From NCBI RefSeq assembly GCF_000227685.2, contig NZ_CP007029.1, positions 1,772,501 through 1,836,500 of the forward strand: DNA of 64,000 nt, in the 5' to 3' direction. Each line of letters opens with the position of its first letter. The stretch's first letter is position 1. Shown one piece after another: positions 46,462-54,908 of the stretch. The position numbers were made by a program, and so were the translations under genes. The notes beneath the pieces were generated by a model that saw only the letters and a program-made list of their open reading frames with translations, searched no databases and was not told the DNA's origin. Source of the DNA: Thioalkalivibrio paradoxus ARh 1 (GTDB lineage: Bacteria; Pseudomonadota; Gammaproteobacteria; Ectothiorhodospirales; Ectothiorhodospiraceae).

Positions 46462-46580
46462 CGAGGGAAGCCCAGGCGCTCGCTGGCCGTCCCTGTGCCA
46501 GCGAGACCATCCAGCGTTCCGGAGGTGCAACGGTGAAGACCCGGCAGGCACGGACTGAATCCCCACGGCAGCGCTAACGC

Positions 46581-49064
46581 ATGGAACGCCGCTTGAGCGC
46601 TCCGCGTCCGACCCGACTGGAACTCCCGGTCGGCGGGATGAGCTGTGCATCGTGCGTGGCACGGGTCGAGAACGCGATTCGCGCGGTTCCCGGGGTGCAG
46701 GATGCCAGCGTGAACCTGGCCACCGGACAGGCGAGCGTCGACCTCGGCACGGCCAGCGCCCAGGCGGTCGTTGCCGCCGTGGCGGCCGCCGGCTACGAGC
46801 CCGCAAGCGAAGAGCTCCGCGTCGTGGTGCGCGGCATGAGCTGCGCATCCTGCGTGGGGCGTGTGGAAGACGCGTTGCGCGCGCTGCCGGGAGTACTCGA
46901 GGCCGACGTGAATCTCGCGGCCGAGACCGCCCGGATCCGGTATCTGCCCGCCCAGGTGGCCCCGGCCGACGTGCTCGCTGCGGTCGAGGCGGCCGGTTAC
47001 GACGCCAGCCTGCCGGAGGCGGGCCCGGACCCGGTCGATCGGGAACGCTCGGCGCGGGCCGCCGAACACCGCACGCTGAAGCGCAGCCTGACGCTTGCGG
47101 CCGCACTGACGCTGCCGATCTTCGTGATCGACATGGGTGGGCACCTGATTCCCGCATTTCATCATGCGGTGCACGATACCCTGGGCACCGGGAACCTGTA
47201 CCTGCTGTTTTTCCTGCTCGCGTCGGGGGTGCAGTTCGGTCCGGGCCTGCGTTTCTATCGCAAGGGCTGGCCGGCGCTGATCCAGGCGGCGCCGGACATG
47301 AACTCTCTGGTGATGCTCGGCACCTCGGCCGCCTACGGGTACTCGGTGGTTGCGACCTTCCTGCCGGGATGGCTTCCCGAGGGCACGGTGCATGTGTACT
47401 ACGAGGCCTCGGCGGTGATCATCACCCTGGTGCTGCTCGGGCGGTTCCTCGAGGCCAGGGCCCGGGGCGCGACCTCCGAGGCCATCCGCAAACTGGCAGG
47501 ACTGCGACCACGCACCGCACGCCTGCACCGTGCCGGCGAGATCGTGGAAGTGGATGTGGCACAGCTACGCCCGGGCGACCGGGTGCTGGTCCGGCCAGGG
47601 GAGCGGCTGCCGGTCGACGGGGAGGTCGTTGAGGGCAGCTCCTGGGTCGACGAGTCGATGATTACCGGAGAACCGCTGCCGGTGCTGAAGGAACCCGGGG
47701 CAGCGGTCGTGGGCGGCACGGTGAACGGGCAGGGCAGTCTGACCTTTAGCACCACCCGGGTCGGCAGCGATACCGTGCTGGCGCAGATCATCCGCATGGT
47801 CGAAGCCGCCCAGGGCTCCAAGCTGCCGATCCAGGCCCTGGTGGATCGGGTCACGCGGTATTTCGTTCCGGTGGTGATCGCGATCGCGGTGCTGACCTTC
47901 GGAGTGTGGCTCGCATTCGGACCGGCGCCGGCGCTGACGCTCGCGCTGGTGAATGCGGTGGCGGTGCTGATCATCGCCTGCCCCTGCGCAATGGGGTTGG
48001 CCACGCCGACGTCGATCATGGTCGGGACCGGCAAGGGGGCGGAGATCGGCGTGCTGTTCCGTGGCGGCGATGCGCTGCAGGCGTTACGGGCGGTCGAGGT
48101 GATCGCGCTGGACAAGACCGGCACGCTGACCGAGGGGCGGCCGGAAGTGCTGGGCATCGAGACCGCACCGGGCTTCGACACGGACGACGTGCTGCGCCTT
48201 GCCGCTGGAGTCGAGCTCCATTCGGAGCATCCGATGGCCCGGGCCATCCTGCGCGCGGCCGAGCACCGGGGATTGCAGCCGGGCGCTGCGCAGGGGTTCA
48301 CGGCAGAGGCAGGGCAGGGCGCCCGCGCCGAGGTCGAAGGGCGCCGGGTGCTGGTGGGGTCGGCACGGCTGCTGGCCGCGGAGGGCATCGACTCCCGCGA
48401 CCTCGCCGACGCGCTTGCCGGCATTGCCGCGGGCGCTGTGGCGACCCCCTTGTTCGTCGCCGTCGATGGCCATGCCGCAGCCGTGCTCGCGGTTGCCGAT
48501 CCGCTGAAAGCGAGCGCAGGCAGCGCGGTCGAGCGCTTGCATGCACAGGGGCTGGAGGTGGTGATGATCACCGGTGACCAGCGCGGCACCGCCGAAGCGA
48601 TTGCGCGCGAACTCGGCATCGACCGGGTCGTGGCCGAAGTCCTGCCCGAGGGCAAGGTGGCAGCGCTGCGCGAACTGCAGCAGAGCGGGCGCCGGGTCGC
48701 GTTCGTCGGCGACGGGATCAACGATGCGCCTGCGCTGGCGCAGGCGCAGGTTGGAATCGCGATCGGTTCGGGCACCGATGTCGCGATGGAGTCGGCCGAT
48801 GTGGTGCTGATGTCCGACAACCTGCTGGGGATTGCCAACGCGATCGCACTATCGCGGGCGACGCTGCGCAACATCCGGCAGAACCTGTTCTGGGCATTCG
48901 TCTACAACGCGACGCTGCTGCCGGTCGCGGCCGGAGTTCTGTACCCGTTCATCGGCCTGCTGCTGTCGCCGATGTTCGCGGCGCTGGCGATGGCGTTCTC
49001 CAGCGTCAGCGTCGTGACCAATGCGCTGCGTCTGAAACGCTTTCGGCCGCCGGCACCGGCCTGA
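46581..49064 (+). CDS. copA: Cu(I)-exporting P-type ATPase (CopA type)
   Basis: Inner-membrane P1B-1 ATPase that pumps Cu(I) out of the cytoplasm. The 827 residues have two N-terminal heavy-metal domains with GMSCASC (near residues 19-25 and 86-92) and eight membrane helices. The ion site is CPC in [13 protein letters not shown]. Transport residues YN (FVYNATLLP) and MxxSS (MAFSSVSVV) specify Cu(I). Catalytic motifs are [16 protein letters not shown], the SEHP loop and GDGINDAP. It may also supply copper for cuproenzymes such as NosZ; that is an inference. No CueR or CsoR operator was found upstream. Confidence 0.96.
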   Translation: MERRLSAPRPTRLELPVGGMSCASCVARVENAIRAVPGVQDASVNLATGQASVDLGTASAQAVVAAVAAAGYEPASEELRVVVRGMSCASCVGRVEDALRALPGVLEADVNLAAETARIRYLPAQVAPADVLAAVEAAGYDASLPEAGPDPVDRERSARAAEHRTLKRSLTLAAALTLPIFVIDMGGHLIPAFHHAVHDTLGTGNLYLLFFLLASGVQFGPGLRFYRKGWPALIQAAPDMNSLVMLGTSAAYGYSVVATFLPGWLPEGTVHVYYEASAVIITLVLLGRFLEARARGATSEAIRKLAGLRPRTARLHRAGEIVEVDVAQLRPGDRVLVRPGERLPVDGEVVEGSSWVDESMITGEPLPVLKEPGAAVVGGTVNGQGSLTFSTTRVGSDTVLAQIIRMVEAAQGSKLPIQALVDRVTRYFVPVVIAIAVLTFGVWLAFGPAPALTLALVNAVAVLIIACPCAMGLATPTSIMVGTGKGAEIGVLFRGGDALQALRAVEVIALDKTGTLTEGRPEVLGIETAPGFDTDDVLRLAAGVELHSEHPMARAILRAAEHRGLQPGAAQGFTAEAGQGARAEVEGRRVLVGSARLLAAEGIDSRDLADALAGIAAGAVATPLFVAVDGHAAAVLAVADPLKASAGSAVERLHAQGLEVVMITGDQRGTAEAIARELGIDRVVAEVLPEGKVAALRELQQSGRRVAFVGDGINDAPALAQAQVGIAIGSGTDVAMESADVVLMSDNLLGIANAIALSRATLRNIRQNLFWAFVYNATLLPVAAGVLYPFIGLLLSPMFAALAMAFSSVSVVTNALRLKRFRPPAPA

Positions 49065-49256
49065 AGGCGGGCATTCCCAGCGCGCCGGATGACCCTCCGC
49101 GCCCGAGAGCGCCGCAGCGGTCCGGAACATGATTTCCATCAATACCCTCGGGGCCGAAGGCTGCCAGAGTCGGTACTGCCGCCGGTGACCCCGAATGCGT
49201 TACGGGTTCGGGGAACGGGGCGGGGGGAACGCCTTACAATCAAGCGACCCTCGGCG

Positions 49257-49285
49257 CACCGTGCGAGCCTGACTTCCCGTACAAT
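49257..49285 (+). promoter_or_regulatory. Possible sigma-70 promoter of the DsrE-family gene
   Basis: A TACAAT -10 hexamer lies at 49280-49285, about 28 bases before the start codon. The -35 region 17 bases upstream (CACCGT) is poor. A second TACAAT lies at 49235-49240. Confidence 0.3.
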
Positions 49286-49312
49286 GCCCGCCTTCACATC
49301 TGGAGAATCTTC

Positions 49313-49681
49313 ATGGCCGACAAACTGCTCATCGTGATGGTCAATACCGATCCCCGCAACGGCTCGGAACTCGGTGCCCCGTTCTTCCAGGCCACCGTCG
49401 CCGCAGCCATGGAATACGAGGTCGAGGTGGTGCTGACCGGCCGCGCCGGCGAGCTCGCGAAGAAGGGGGTCGCCGAGAACCTGTATGTGCAGGAGGGCAG
49501 CTCGAAGTCGGTCTATGACTTCATCAAGGATGCCGCGGAAGCCGGTGTCACCTTCAAGGTTTGCACCCCGACGCTGGATCTCTGGGGCGACGACCTGATC
49601 CCGGAGATCGAAGAGACCGTCGGCGGGGCCTACGTGATCTCCGAGGCGATGGACGACGACACCGTCACCTTCACCTACTGA
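49313..49681 (+). CDS. DsrE/peroxiredoxin-like family protein
   Basis: The 122-residue cytoplasmic protein has the DsrE-like alpha/beta fold. It starts KLLIVMVNTDPRNGSELGAP, has VEVVLTGRAGELAKKGVAEN in the middle, and a conserved Cys in VTFKVCTPTLDLWGDDLIPE that could carry sulfur. Relatives bind or relay sulfane sulfur in sulfur oxidisers, which agrees with the DsrS and rhodanese genes nearby. GGAGAATCTTC precedes the ATG. Confidence 0.8.
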   Translation: MADKLLIVMVNTDPRNGSELGAPFFQATVAAAMEYEVEVVLTGRAGELAKKGVAENLYVQEGSSKSVYDFIKDAAEAGVTFKVCTPTLDLWGDDLIPEIEETVGGAYVISEAMDDDTVTFTY

Positions 49682-49722
49682 TCCCTGGATCCCCCGGCCC
49701 GGTACGCAGGTCCGGGGGAATC

Positions 49723-50286
49723 GTGATCCCGTTGATTTCTCCTGCCGAGGCGAGGCGCGTGCTGCGCGAAGCCGACTGCCTGCACAGCCGCGAGGCGGTC
49801 GAGACCGCAATCGACCGCCTTGCTCAGAACACGGCCGAAGTCCTTGCCGAGCGCAATCCCCTGGTCCTCGGGGTGATGACCGGCTGTGTGGTGCTGCTGG
49901 GAGGCCTGCTCTCGCGCTGGTCGTTCCCGATGCACCTCGACTACGTGCACGCAACCCGCTACCGGGGCGACACCCGCGGCGGGCCGCAACTCCACTGGCT
50001 CGCGCAACCGCAGACCCCGATCGCCGACCGTACGGTGGTACTGGTCGACGACATCCTGGACGAAGGCGTGACCCTCGACGCGATCCGCCGGCATTGCCTC
50101 GACCAAGGGGCCGAGCAGGTGTTCAGCATCGTGCTGGTGGACAAGGCGAACCCGAAGCGCGATCCGCGCATCACCGCCGACCACGCGGCGTTGCAGGCGC
50201 CCAACCGGTATCTGTTCGGCTACGGCATGGACTACCATGACTACCTGCGCAACGCTCCGGGCGTGTTTGCGGTACGGGGAACCTGA
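49723..50286 (+). CDS. Hypoxanthine(-guanine) phosphoribosyltransferase
   Basis: Purine salvage enzyme making IMP from hypoxanthine and PRPP. The 187 residues hold the PRPP-binding motif VVLVDDILDEGVTL, the flexible loop region VHATRYRGDTRGGPQL and the base-binding segment DKANPKRDPRITADHAA. The start is a GTG with GGGGGAA directly before it; upstream open frame lies mostly within the DsrE-family gene. The next gene makes hypoxanthine from methylthioinosine, so the two enzymes act in sequence. Confidence 0.92.
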   Translation: MIPLISPAEARRVLREADCLHSREAVETAIDRLAQNTAEVLAERNPLVLGVMTGCVVLLGGLLSRWSFPMHLDYVHATRYRGDTRGGPQLHWLAQPQTPIADRTVVLVDDILDEGVTLDAIRRHCLDQGAEQVFSIVLVDKANPKRDPRITADHAALQAPNRYLFGYGMDYHDYLRNAPGVFAVRGT

Positions 50287-50365
50287 GTCCCGGATTCCAG
50301 GCCAACCCCGGCGATTCCGATCGAAACCCAGGGCGTTGTGGTCGGCCTCGGCCCTGCGCATCGTT

Positions 50366-50446
50366 TCATTACGGGGTGCCGGCCCCGAGTCATTGGACGG
50401 GCGACGGGGCACAGGCCCCGGGTCATTAAACGGGGCGCAGGCCCCG
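50366..50446 (+). repeat. Three tandem TCATT-hairpin units before the phosphorylase gene
   Basis: Three units each consist of TCATT, a short variable spacer and a GC hairpin: stems at 50372-50387 (CGGGG with CCCCG), 50405-50420 (CGGGGCACAGGCCCCG) and 50431-50446 (CGGGGCGCAGGCCCCG). The last stem ends three bases before the ribosome binding site GAGG. They could control translation, terminate upstream transcription or simply be a small tandem duplication. Confidence 0.6.
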
Positions 50447-50459
50447 ATGAGGAAAGCGC

Positions 50460-51209
50460 ATGAGCGACGCAGGTCTGGCGATCATCGGCGGCACGGGGCT
50501 GACTCGGCTCAAGGATCTCGAAATCACCCGCCGCGAAGTGATGCACACCCCCTACGGTGAGCCTTCCGGGCCGCTGACCTACGGCCGTTACCACGGCCAC
50601 GAGGTCATCTTCCTGCCTCGTCACGGGGCTCAGCACACGATTCCACCGCACCAGGTGAATTACCGGGCCAACCTCTGGGCGCTCCGGAACGCCGGCGTCG
50701 ACACCGTGCTTGCGATCGCCGCGGTCGGCGGGATCACCGCAGAGATGGCACCCGGTGTGATCGCGGTACCCGACCAGATCATCGACTATACCTGGTCGCG
50801 CTTTCACACCTTCTTCGAGGGTGACGGGAACGAAGGCGTGACCCACGTCGACATGACCTATCCCTACAGCCAGGAACTCCGGGAGACGCTGATTGCAGCG
50901 TCGCGGGAGCTCGGTCTCGGGGCGGTCGAGCAGGGCACCTACGCCGCGACCCAGGGGCCCCGCCTGGAGACCGCGGCCGAAATCGATCGACTGGAGCGCG
51001 ACGGCTGCGACCTGGTGGGCATGACCGGTATGCCCGAGACGGCCCTGGCGCGCGAACTGGAGCTGCGCTATGCCTGTTGCGCGGTGGTTGCGAACTGGGC
51101 CGCGGGCCGGTCGGAAGGCGTGATCACGATGGACGACATCGCGCGCAACCTCGAAACCGGGATGGCGCGGGTGAAGCGGCTCTTGCCGGAAGTGATCTCC
51201 CGACTCTGA
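50460..51209 (+). CDS. S-methyl-5'-thioinosine phosphorylase (MTAP/PNP family)
   Basis: The 249-residue phosphorylase is of the trimeric MTAP/PNP type. It begins LAIIGGTGLTRLKDLEI and has the phosphate site PRHGAQHTIPPHQVNYRAN and the methionine/ribose site GMTGMPETALARELELRY. In place of the Asp-containing loop ATDYD of adenine-specific MTA phosphorylases it has VVANWAAG with Asn, which marks 6-oxopurine specificity as in Pseudomonas S-methyl-5'-thioinosine phosphorylase. Hypoxanthine released would be salvaged by the upstream phosphoribosyltransferase. GAGG precedes the ATG, just after a hairpin. Confidence 0.88.
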   Translation: MSDAGLAIIGGTGLTRLKDLEITRREVMHTPYGEPSGPLTYGRYHGHEVIFLPRHGAQHTIPPHQVNYRANLWALRNAGVDTVLAIAAVGGITAEMAPGVIAVPDQIIDYTWSRFHTFFEGDGNEGVTHVDMTYPYSQELRETLIAASRELGLGAVEQGTYAATQGPRLETAAEIDRLERDGCDLVGMTGMPETALARELELRYACCAVVANWAAGRSEGVITMDDIARNLETGMARVKRLLPEVISRL

Positions 51210-51390
51210 GAGGCTCTCCGCCGGAACGCAGACGCATGGCCGGAAATTGGCCGGTGGAATCGAGAGGCGCGGGCAACTAGCCACCGGCACCAGGGCACAG
51301 CCTCCGTATACCGTGCGCTTCAGTCATTGGGAACTTGGGAGAGCGAGTGGTGCGTCTCCCGGATCCGCCGAACGCCCAGGCACGCATCGA

Positions 51391-51418
51391 ATTTAACATA
51401 ATATACATTATGCGAAGT
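51391..51418 (-). other. dif: Chromosome dimer resolution site dif
   Basis: On the minus strand the 28 bases match the E. coli dif site at 25 positions by my recollection of that sequence. The XerD arm TATTATGTTAAAT and the centre CATAATGTATATTATG are identical, and the differences fall at the outer end of the XerC arm. XerC and XerD would recombine here to resolve chromosome dimers, with FtsK as motor. Gene orientation and KOPS-like motifs change at this point, as expected for a replication terminus. It lies in the gap between a plus-strand and a minus-strand gene. Confidence 0.9.
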
Positions 51419-51450
51419 CGGATTCGCGGCTGTGGCTGGCAGTGCCTAGG

Positions 51451-52086
51451 CTACTGCGGCCCTGGCTCGCCCTGCGGCTCGATCAGTTGCCAGCGCGACA
51501 GCAGTGCCGGCCCGCGCACCTCCGCTCCGAGTGCACGCAGCCACTGGGCGACCCGGGTGTTCGAGTTGTTCCGCCAGGTATACGGCTCCGGGTGCGGTGC
51601 AAACACGAGATCGTACATCGCCACGTACCGGTGCCGTTCGGGCTTGCGCGCGTGCAGTGCGTCGAGTTCGTCGCGCAGCCGATCGGCATCGGCACCGGAG
51701 ACTCGCAACGGGTACACCGCCTGAACGCCCACCCGCAGCTGCGCCAGCAATGCCGGCTCCTCCGGAGGCCCCCTTAACTCCCGACGTGCCAGCGTCGCCG
51801 GGGTCCTCAGGAACAGCGCAGCCAGCGCCGATCCGATCCTCATGTCCTGATCGGCATAGAAGCGCCAGTCGCCGTAGGCATAGCGAACCATCGAACCCGC
51901 CGGCGTGGCGACCACCAGGCTGGTATGCCGGCCATGGTCCAGCAGGAACACCGCCCGCGGATCGTCCACCTGCAGAGGCGGCTGGACCGGGGTCGCAGAA
52001 CATCCCTGTATCAGAACAATGACCAACAGAAGTAAGGCCGTTTCGAGAATTCGACGCGGTCGCGGCACTGTGCGGTCCCCTTGCAT
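51451..52086 (-). CDS. Lipoprotein, possible DUF2459-like
   Basis: The 211-residue lipoprotein has the signal ETALLLLVIVLIQGCSATP (lipobox IQGC). The mature part contains AVFLLDHGRHTSLVVATPAG and YGDWRFYADQDMRIGSALAA, followed by a cluster of Arg-rich helices and an ending TRVAQWLRALGAEVRG. The HGRHTSLVV stretch resembles the opening of DUF2459 (TIGR02117) proteins, whose function is unknown. The ATG at 52086 is chosen for CCGGAG upstream; an in-frame ATG at 52098 lacks a site. It lies just right of dif. Confidence 0.7.
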   Translation of the reverse strand: MQGDRTVPRPRRILETALLLLVIVLIQGCSATPVQPPLQVDDPRAVFLLDHGRHTSLVVATPAGSMVRYAYGDWRFYADQDMRIGSALAALFLRTPATLARRELRGPPEEPALLAQLRVGVQAVYPLRVSGADADRLRDELDALHARKPERHRYVAMYDLVFAPHPEPYTWRNNSNTRVAQWLRALGAEVRGPALLSRWQLIEPQGEPGPQ

Positions 52087-52181
52087 CGGCTCCGGCATAC
52101 CGCGGCCGCGGAATCCCCGATCGGCCTCAGTGTGCCTGGGCGATTTCTGTGAAACGAAACGCCATTCGATCGATCGCCTTA

Positions 52182-52368
52182 GCGTGAAAGTCACGGCCTG
52201 TCTCGTGTCCCGGGCAACCCGTAGGGCGGAAAAGCGCAGCGTCATCCGCCGCTCGGCGTTCGCGCCTGCGCGGCGCCTGCGGCAACCCCGGCGCCAGCTG
52301 GCGGATGACGGCCTTCGGCCTTTTCCGCCCTACGCCTCTTTCATCATCGGGGGTGGCCACAGGGGTCA
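52182..52368. repeat. MITE-like palindromic repeat, copy A
   Basis: The core at 52221-52333 begins GTAGGGCGGAAAAGCGCAGC and ends with its imperfect inverse, GGCCTTTTCCGCCCTAC. The inner arms CGTCATCCGCC and GGCGGATGACG pair as well. Flanking sequence on both sides (GTGAAAG at the left, TTTCATCATCGGGGGTGGC at the right) is shared with the copies near 57.6-58.0 kb, so the mobile unit is larger than the hairpin. Confidence 0.8.
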
Positions 52369-52374
52369 TGGCAG

Positions 52375-53028
52375 TTAGCCCTTGGAGTCCGCCGACGCCA
52401 TGGCGGTACGGATGGCCTGCAGCATCGGCTCGGGATCCCGGTAATCGATCGGGATCGGCCGGTACCCGCGCGCGTCCCAGAAGACCAGCGCCGGAAAACT
52501 CTCGACATCCATCTCCCGCGCCAGTGCGATCTCGGCATCCAGTTCCTGCTGCACCGATTCCGACTGCAGCGCTTCGCGGAACTGATCGATGTCCAGGCCC
52601 AGTTCTTCGGCCAGCGCAATCAGGGTCGCCTGATCCGACGGATTCCGTGCCTGGGTGTAGTACGCGCGCTGAATCGCGGTGTTCATCGGGTATTCCCACT
52701 GCTCTCCCTGGCACCGGGCCGCGATCACCGCGCGGCAGGCGGCATAGGTGGCGCGCCGCGGAACGCACTCGGTCCAAAACGCGAAGTTGAGTTCGGTGTC
52801 GGGTACATGCTGCTGGATCCTGCGCCACGACGACTGCACCATCTCGCGCAGGTCCTCGGACATGGGTTCGTCGGTATCGGGTGCCAGCCCTCCAAGCAGC
52901 CGGCGGACCTCGATCTCCGGAGGCAGGCGTTGCAGAAGTTGTCCCAGCACCGGTGCCATCGCCCAGCACCAGCTGCACATCGGGTCGTGCACGTAATAGA
53001 GCACGGGTTTCTCAGGGAAGGAATTCAT
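52375..53028 (-). CDS. DsbA-family thiol oxidoreductase, cytoplasmic type
   Basis: The 217-residue protein has a thioredoxin fold with helical insertion and a CSWC active site in YYVHDPMCSWCWAMAPVL near the start. There is no signal peptide, so it belongs with FrnE/HCCA-isomerase-like DsbA relatives in the cytoplasm. The cis-proline loop is MDVESFPALVFWD. Substrate is unknown. It is separated from the lipoprotein gene downstream by a MITE-like repeat. Confidence 0.88.
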   Translation of the reverse strand: MNSFPEKPVLYYVHDPMCSWCWAMAPVLGQLLQRLPPEIEVRRLLGGLAPDTDEPMSEDLREMVQSSWRRIQQHVPDTELNFAFWTECVPRRATYAACRAVIAARCQGEQWEYPMNTAIQRAYYTQARNPSDQATLIALAEELGLDIDQFREALQSESVQQELDAEIALAREMDVESFPALVFWDARGYRPIPIDYRDPEPMLQAIRTAMASADSKG

Positions 53029-53179
53029 CGCGACTGCGTTCTCCTGTCCAGGTCACAGGTGTACCACGAATCGGCGGCCGTTACCGGCCACGGGTGGAAA
53101 TCGGGAATTTCGGGTCGACGCGACGGGTTGCCCGCGCACCGGCCACCACGCCAGCGCCGGGCGGCGTCTGCGCCCTGCC

Positions 53180-53659
53180 CTACCGTTCGGGCTCACCGGC
53201 CGGTCGCTGTTGCTCCGGGCGCAACCGGGGGGTGAAATAGTCGTCGGCTTCGTCCAGGTCGACCGGCTTGCCCTCGCGGTCGACCAGCGGCTGCTCGTAA
53301 TCCTTCCACCCCCGCAGGCCCGTCTTCAGGCTGAATATCTGTTCGTACCCCAGCAGTTTCAGGCTCGCGCCGGCCAGCAGGCTGCGGTTGCCCGAACGGC
53401 AGACGAGCACGACATCGCGGTTGCGGGCCCGCACCAACTCCGGCACGGTCTCCTCGTAGTCCCACTCGCAAGCCGACTCGAGGATCCCGCGCGGCACGTT
53501 GATCGATCCCTCGATGTGCATCGCGTCGAATTCGTAGGGCTCGCGGACATCGACCACCAGAGTGTCGGGATCGGCCGACAGTTTCTCCTCGAGATCCCAC
53601 GGCATCAACTCCGGCACATCCCGACAGCAGTCGTTGACCAGATCCATGAACTTCTTCAT
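53180..53659 (-). CDS. Rhodanese-domain protein
   Basis: The 159-residue single-domain sulfurtransferase has DPDTLVVDVREPYEFDAMHI and the active-site loop CRSGNRS, which holds the catalytic Cys. A charged C-terminal tail of about 25 residues (VDLDEADDYFTPRLRPEQQ) extends past the domain. The start chosen has GGGGA eight bases upstream; the open frame continues upstream only as a shadow of the DsrS-like gene. It sits just downstream of that gene, hinting at a shared role in sulfur handling. Confidence 0.88.
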   Translation of the reverse strand: MKKFMDLVNDCCRDVPELMPWDLEEKLSADPDTLVVDVREPYEFDAMHIEGSINVPRGILESACEWDYEETVPELVRARNRDVVLVCRSGNRSLLAGASLKLLGYEQIFSLKTGLRGWKDYEQPLVDREGKPVDLDEADDYFTPRLRPEQQRPAGEPER

Positions 53660-53774
53660 CGCGTGATCCCCGTATCGGCTAGCTCTTGATGTCGTCGGCA
53701 GCGCCGCTGGCCTGGCCACTGCCGCGGTCCGGTGCCGGTCTCGATCGCACGGAACGCCCCGTGCGCGCTCGCAG

Positions 53775-54905
53775 TCAGGGGCACAGGCGGTCGAGATGCG
53801 GAAACAGGCCACCGGTGACCGGATCCAGTGCCATTCGCAGTCCCGAACCCACCGCATCGGTGTTGCCGAAGATCGGCGCCAGCAACGGCTCGCCGACCAG
53901 CCCCATGACCAGCAAGCTCTCGAGCAGTAAACGATCCTCGGTGGGCAGCGCGTCGTCCAGCTCGCGGAACTGCCTGCAGCGTTCCGGATCGGCGACACAG
54001 GCGTCCATCCGGGCGGCATCGTCGATCAGATGCTCGATGCGGCGGTGTCCGGCCGCACTGGGCCGGATCGGAGCGAAATAATCCTCGATCGCCTCGAACA
54101 GATGCACGACCACGCCCTGATCGGAGCATTTCGACAGCGCGAAGCGCACCGTGTCGAGGTACGCCTGTCCCGGGGCGTCGAGGCTGCGCCGCAACTGGGC
54201 CGCAAACACGTTCCCCTGCCCGGCCGCGGCCTCGAGCACCGGCGCGAGATCGCCGTGGCGCGGGTGTGGCGCCCGGTCGTGCGGCAGCCTATCGGGCAGG
54301 GTCTTCAGGAAACCGACCCGATAGGCGGTTTTGCGCTGTCCCTTTTTCCATAGATCGAGCCGCACCGGCTCGTCGATCAGCCCCGGCTGGAGCACCAGAC
54401 GTACCGATTCGACCATCTGCGCCGGTTGTTCCTCGTAGGCGAGAAATTCGACCAGAAACTCGGCGAGAACGCGCGCCATGCTGCCGTTGACAACCGCCTC
54501 GCGCCGGAGCATCGCCCGGGCATGGTCCGACGACTGCAGCAGCCACCACGCGCGGCTGGCGAGTTCGTCGGTCAGCCCGCTCGCGTGCACCACCGCCGCC
54601 AGCGCCTCCGGTTCCCCCAGCTTCAGCAGGCCCTCCAGGCTCTCGGCGCGCGCGTGCCCTACCCTGCGCGTCCAGCGCTTCAGGTAGGCCGGGTAGCCGT
54701 GCGGCACTCCCAGCACCGCGCTCGAAATCACCTCGCGTACCTGGCGCAGGTACTTGTCGTCCGGGCAATTCGGGTTCAGCACGATGCGCGCCTCGCCGCG
54801 CCCGGTCAGTGCGTGCACCGTCATTTTGCCCTCGTCGATGCGCAGCGCGCGCAGATCCTGCTTCAGCAGGACATTCAGGCGCAGACTGTCTTCGGGGGTC
54901 AGCAT
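53775..54905 (-). CDS. DsrS-like protein
   Basis: The 376-residue soluble, helical protein resembles the protein annotated DsrS in purple sulfur bacteria such as Allochromatium: it begins LTPEDSLRLNVLLKQDLRAL, continues RIDEGKMTVHALTGRGEARI and NPNCPDDKYLRQVREVISSA, and has YPAYLKRWTRRVG. DsrS is needed for full sulfur-globule oxidation, but its biochemical role is unsettled. The assignment rests on memory of family wording. It follows the VWA gene by three bases, so it belongs to an operon with MoxR and VWA proteins. Confidence 0.7.
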   Translation of the reverse strand: MLTPEDSLRLNVLLKQDLRALRIDEGKMTVHALTGRGEARIVLNPNCPDDKYLRQVREVISSAVLGVPHGYPAYLKRWTRRVGHARAESLEGLLKLGEPEALAAVVHASGLTDELASRAWWLLQSSDHARAMLRREAVVNGSMARVLAEFLVEFLAYEEQPAQMVESVRLVLQPGLIDEPVRLDLWKKGQRKTAYRVGFLKTLPDRLPHDRAPHPRHGDLAPVLEAAAGQGNVFAAQLRRSLDAPGQAYLDTVRFALSKCSDQGVVVHLFEAIEDYFAPIRPSAAGHRRIEHLIDDAARMDACVADPERCRQFRELDDALPTEDRLLLESLLVMGLVGEPLLAPIFGNTDAVGSGLRMALDPVTGGLFPHLDRLCP

Positions 54906-54908
54906 GGC

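Noticed and set aside
46433-46580. CueR or CsoR operator before the copper ATPase gene
   Set aside because: No convincing dyad of the known type; only GC hairpins were found.
50366-50446. Possible CRISPR-like array
   Set aside because: Only three units, variable spacing of 24-33 bases, repeats dominated by hairpins and no cas genes.
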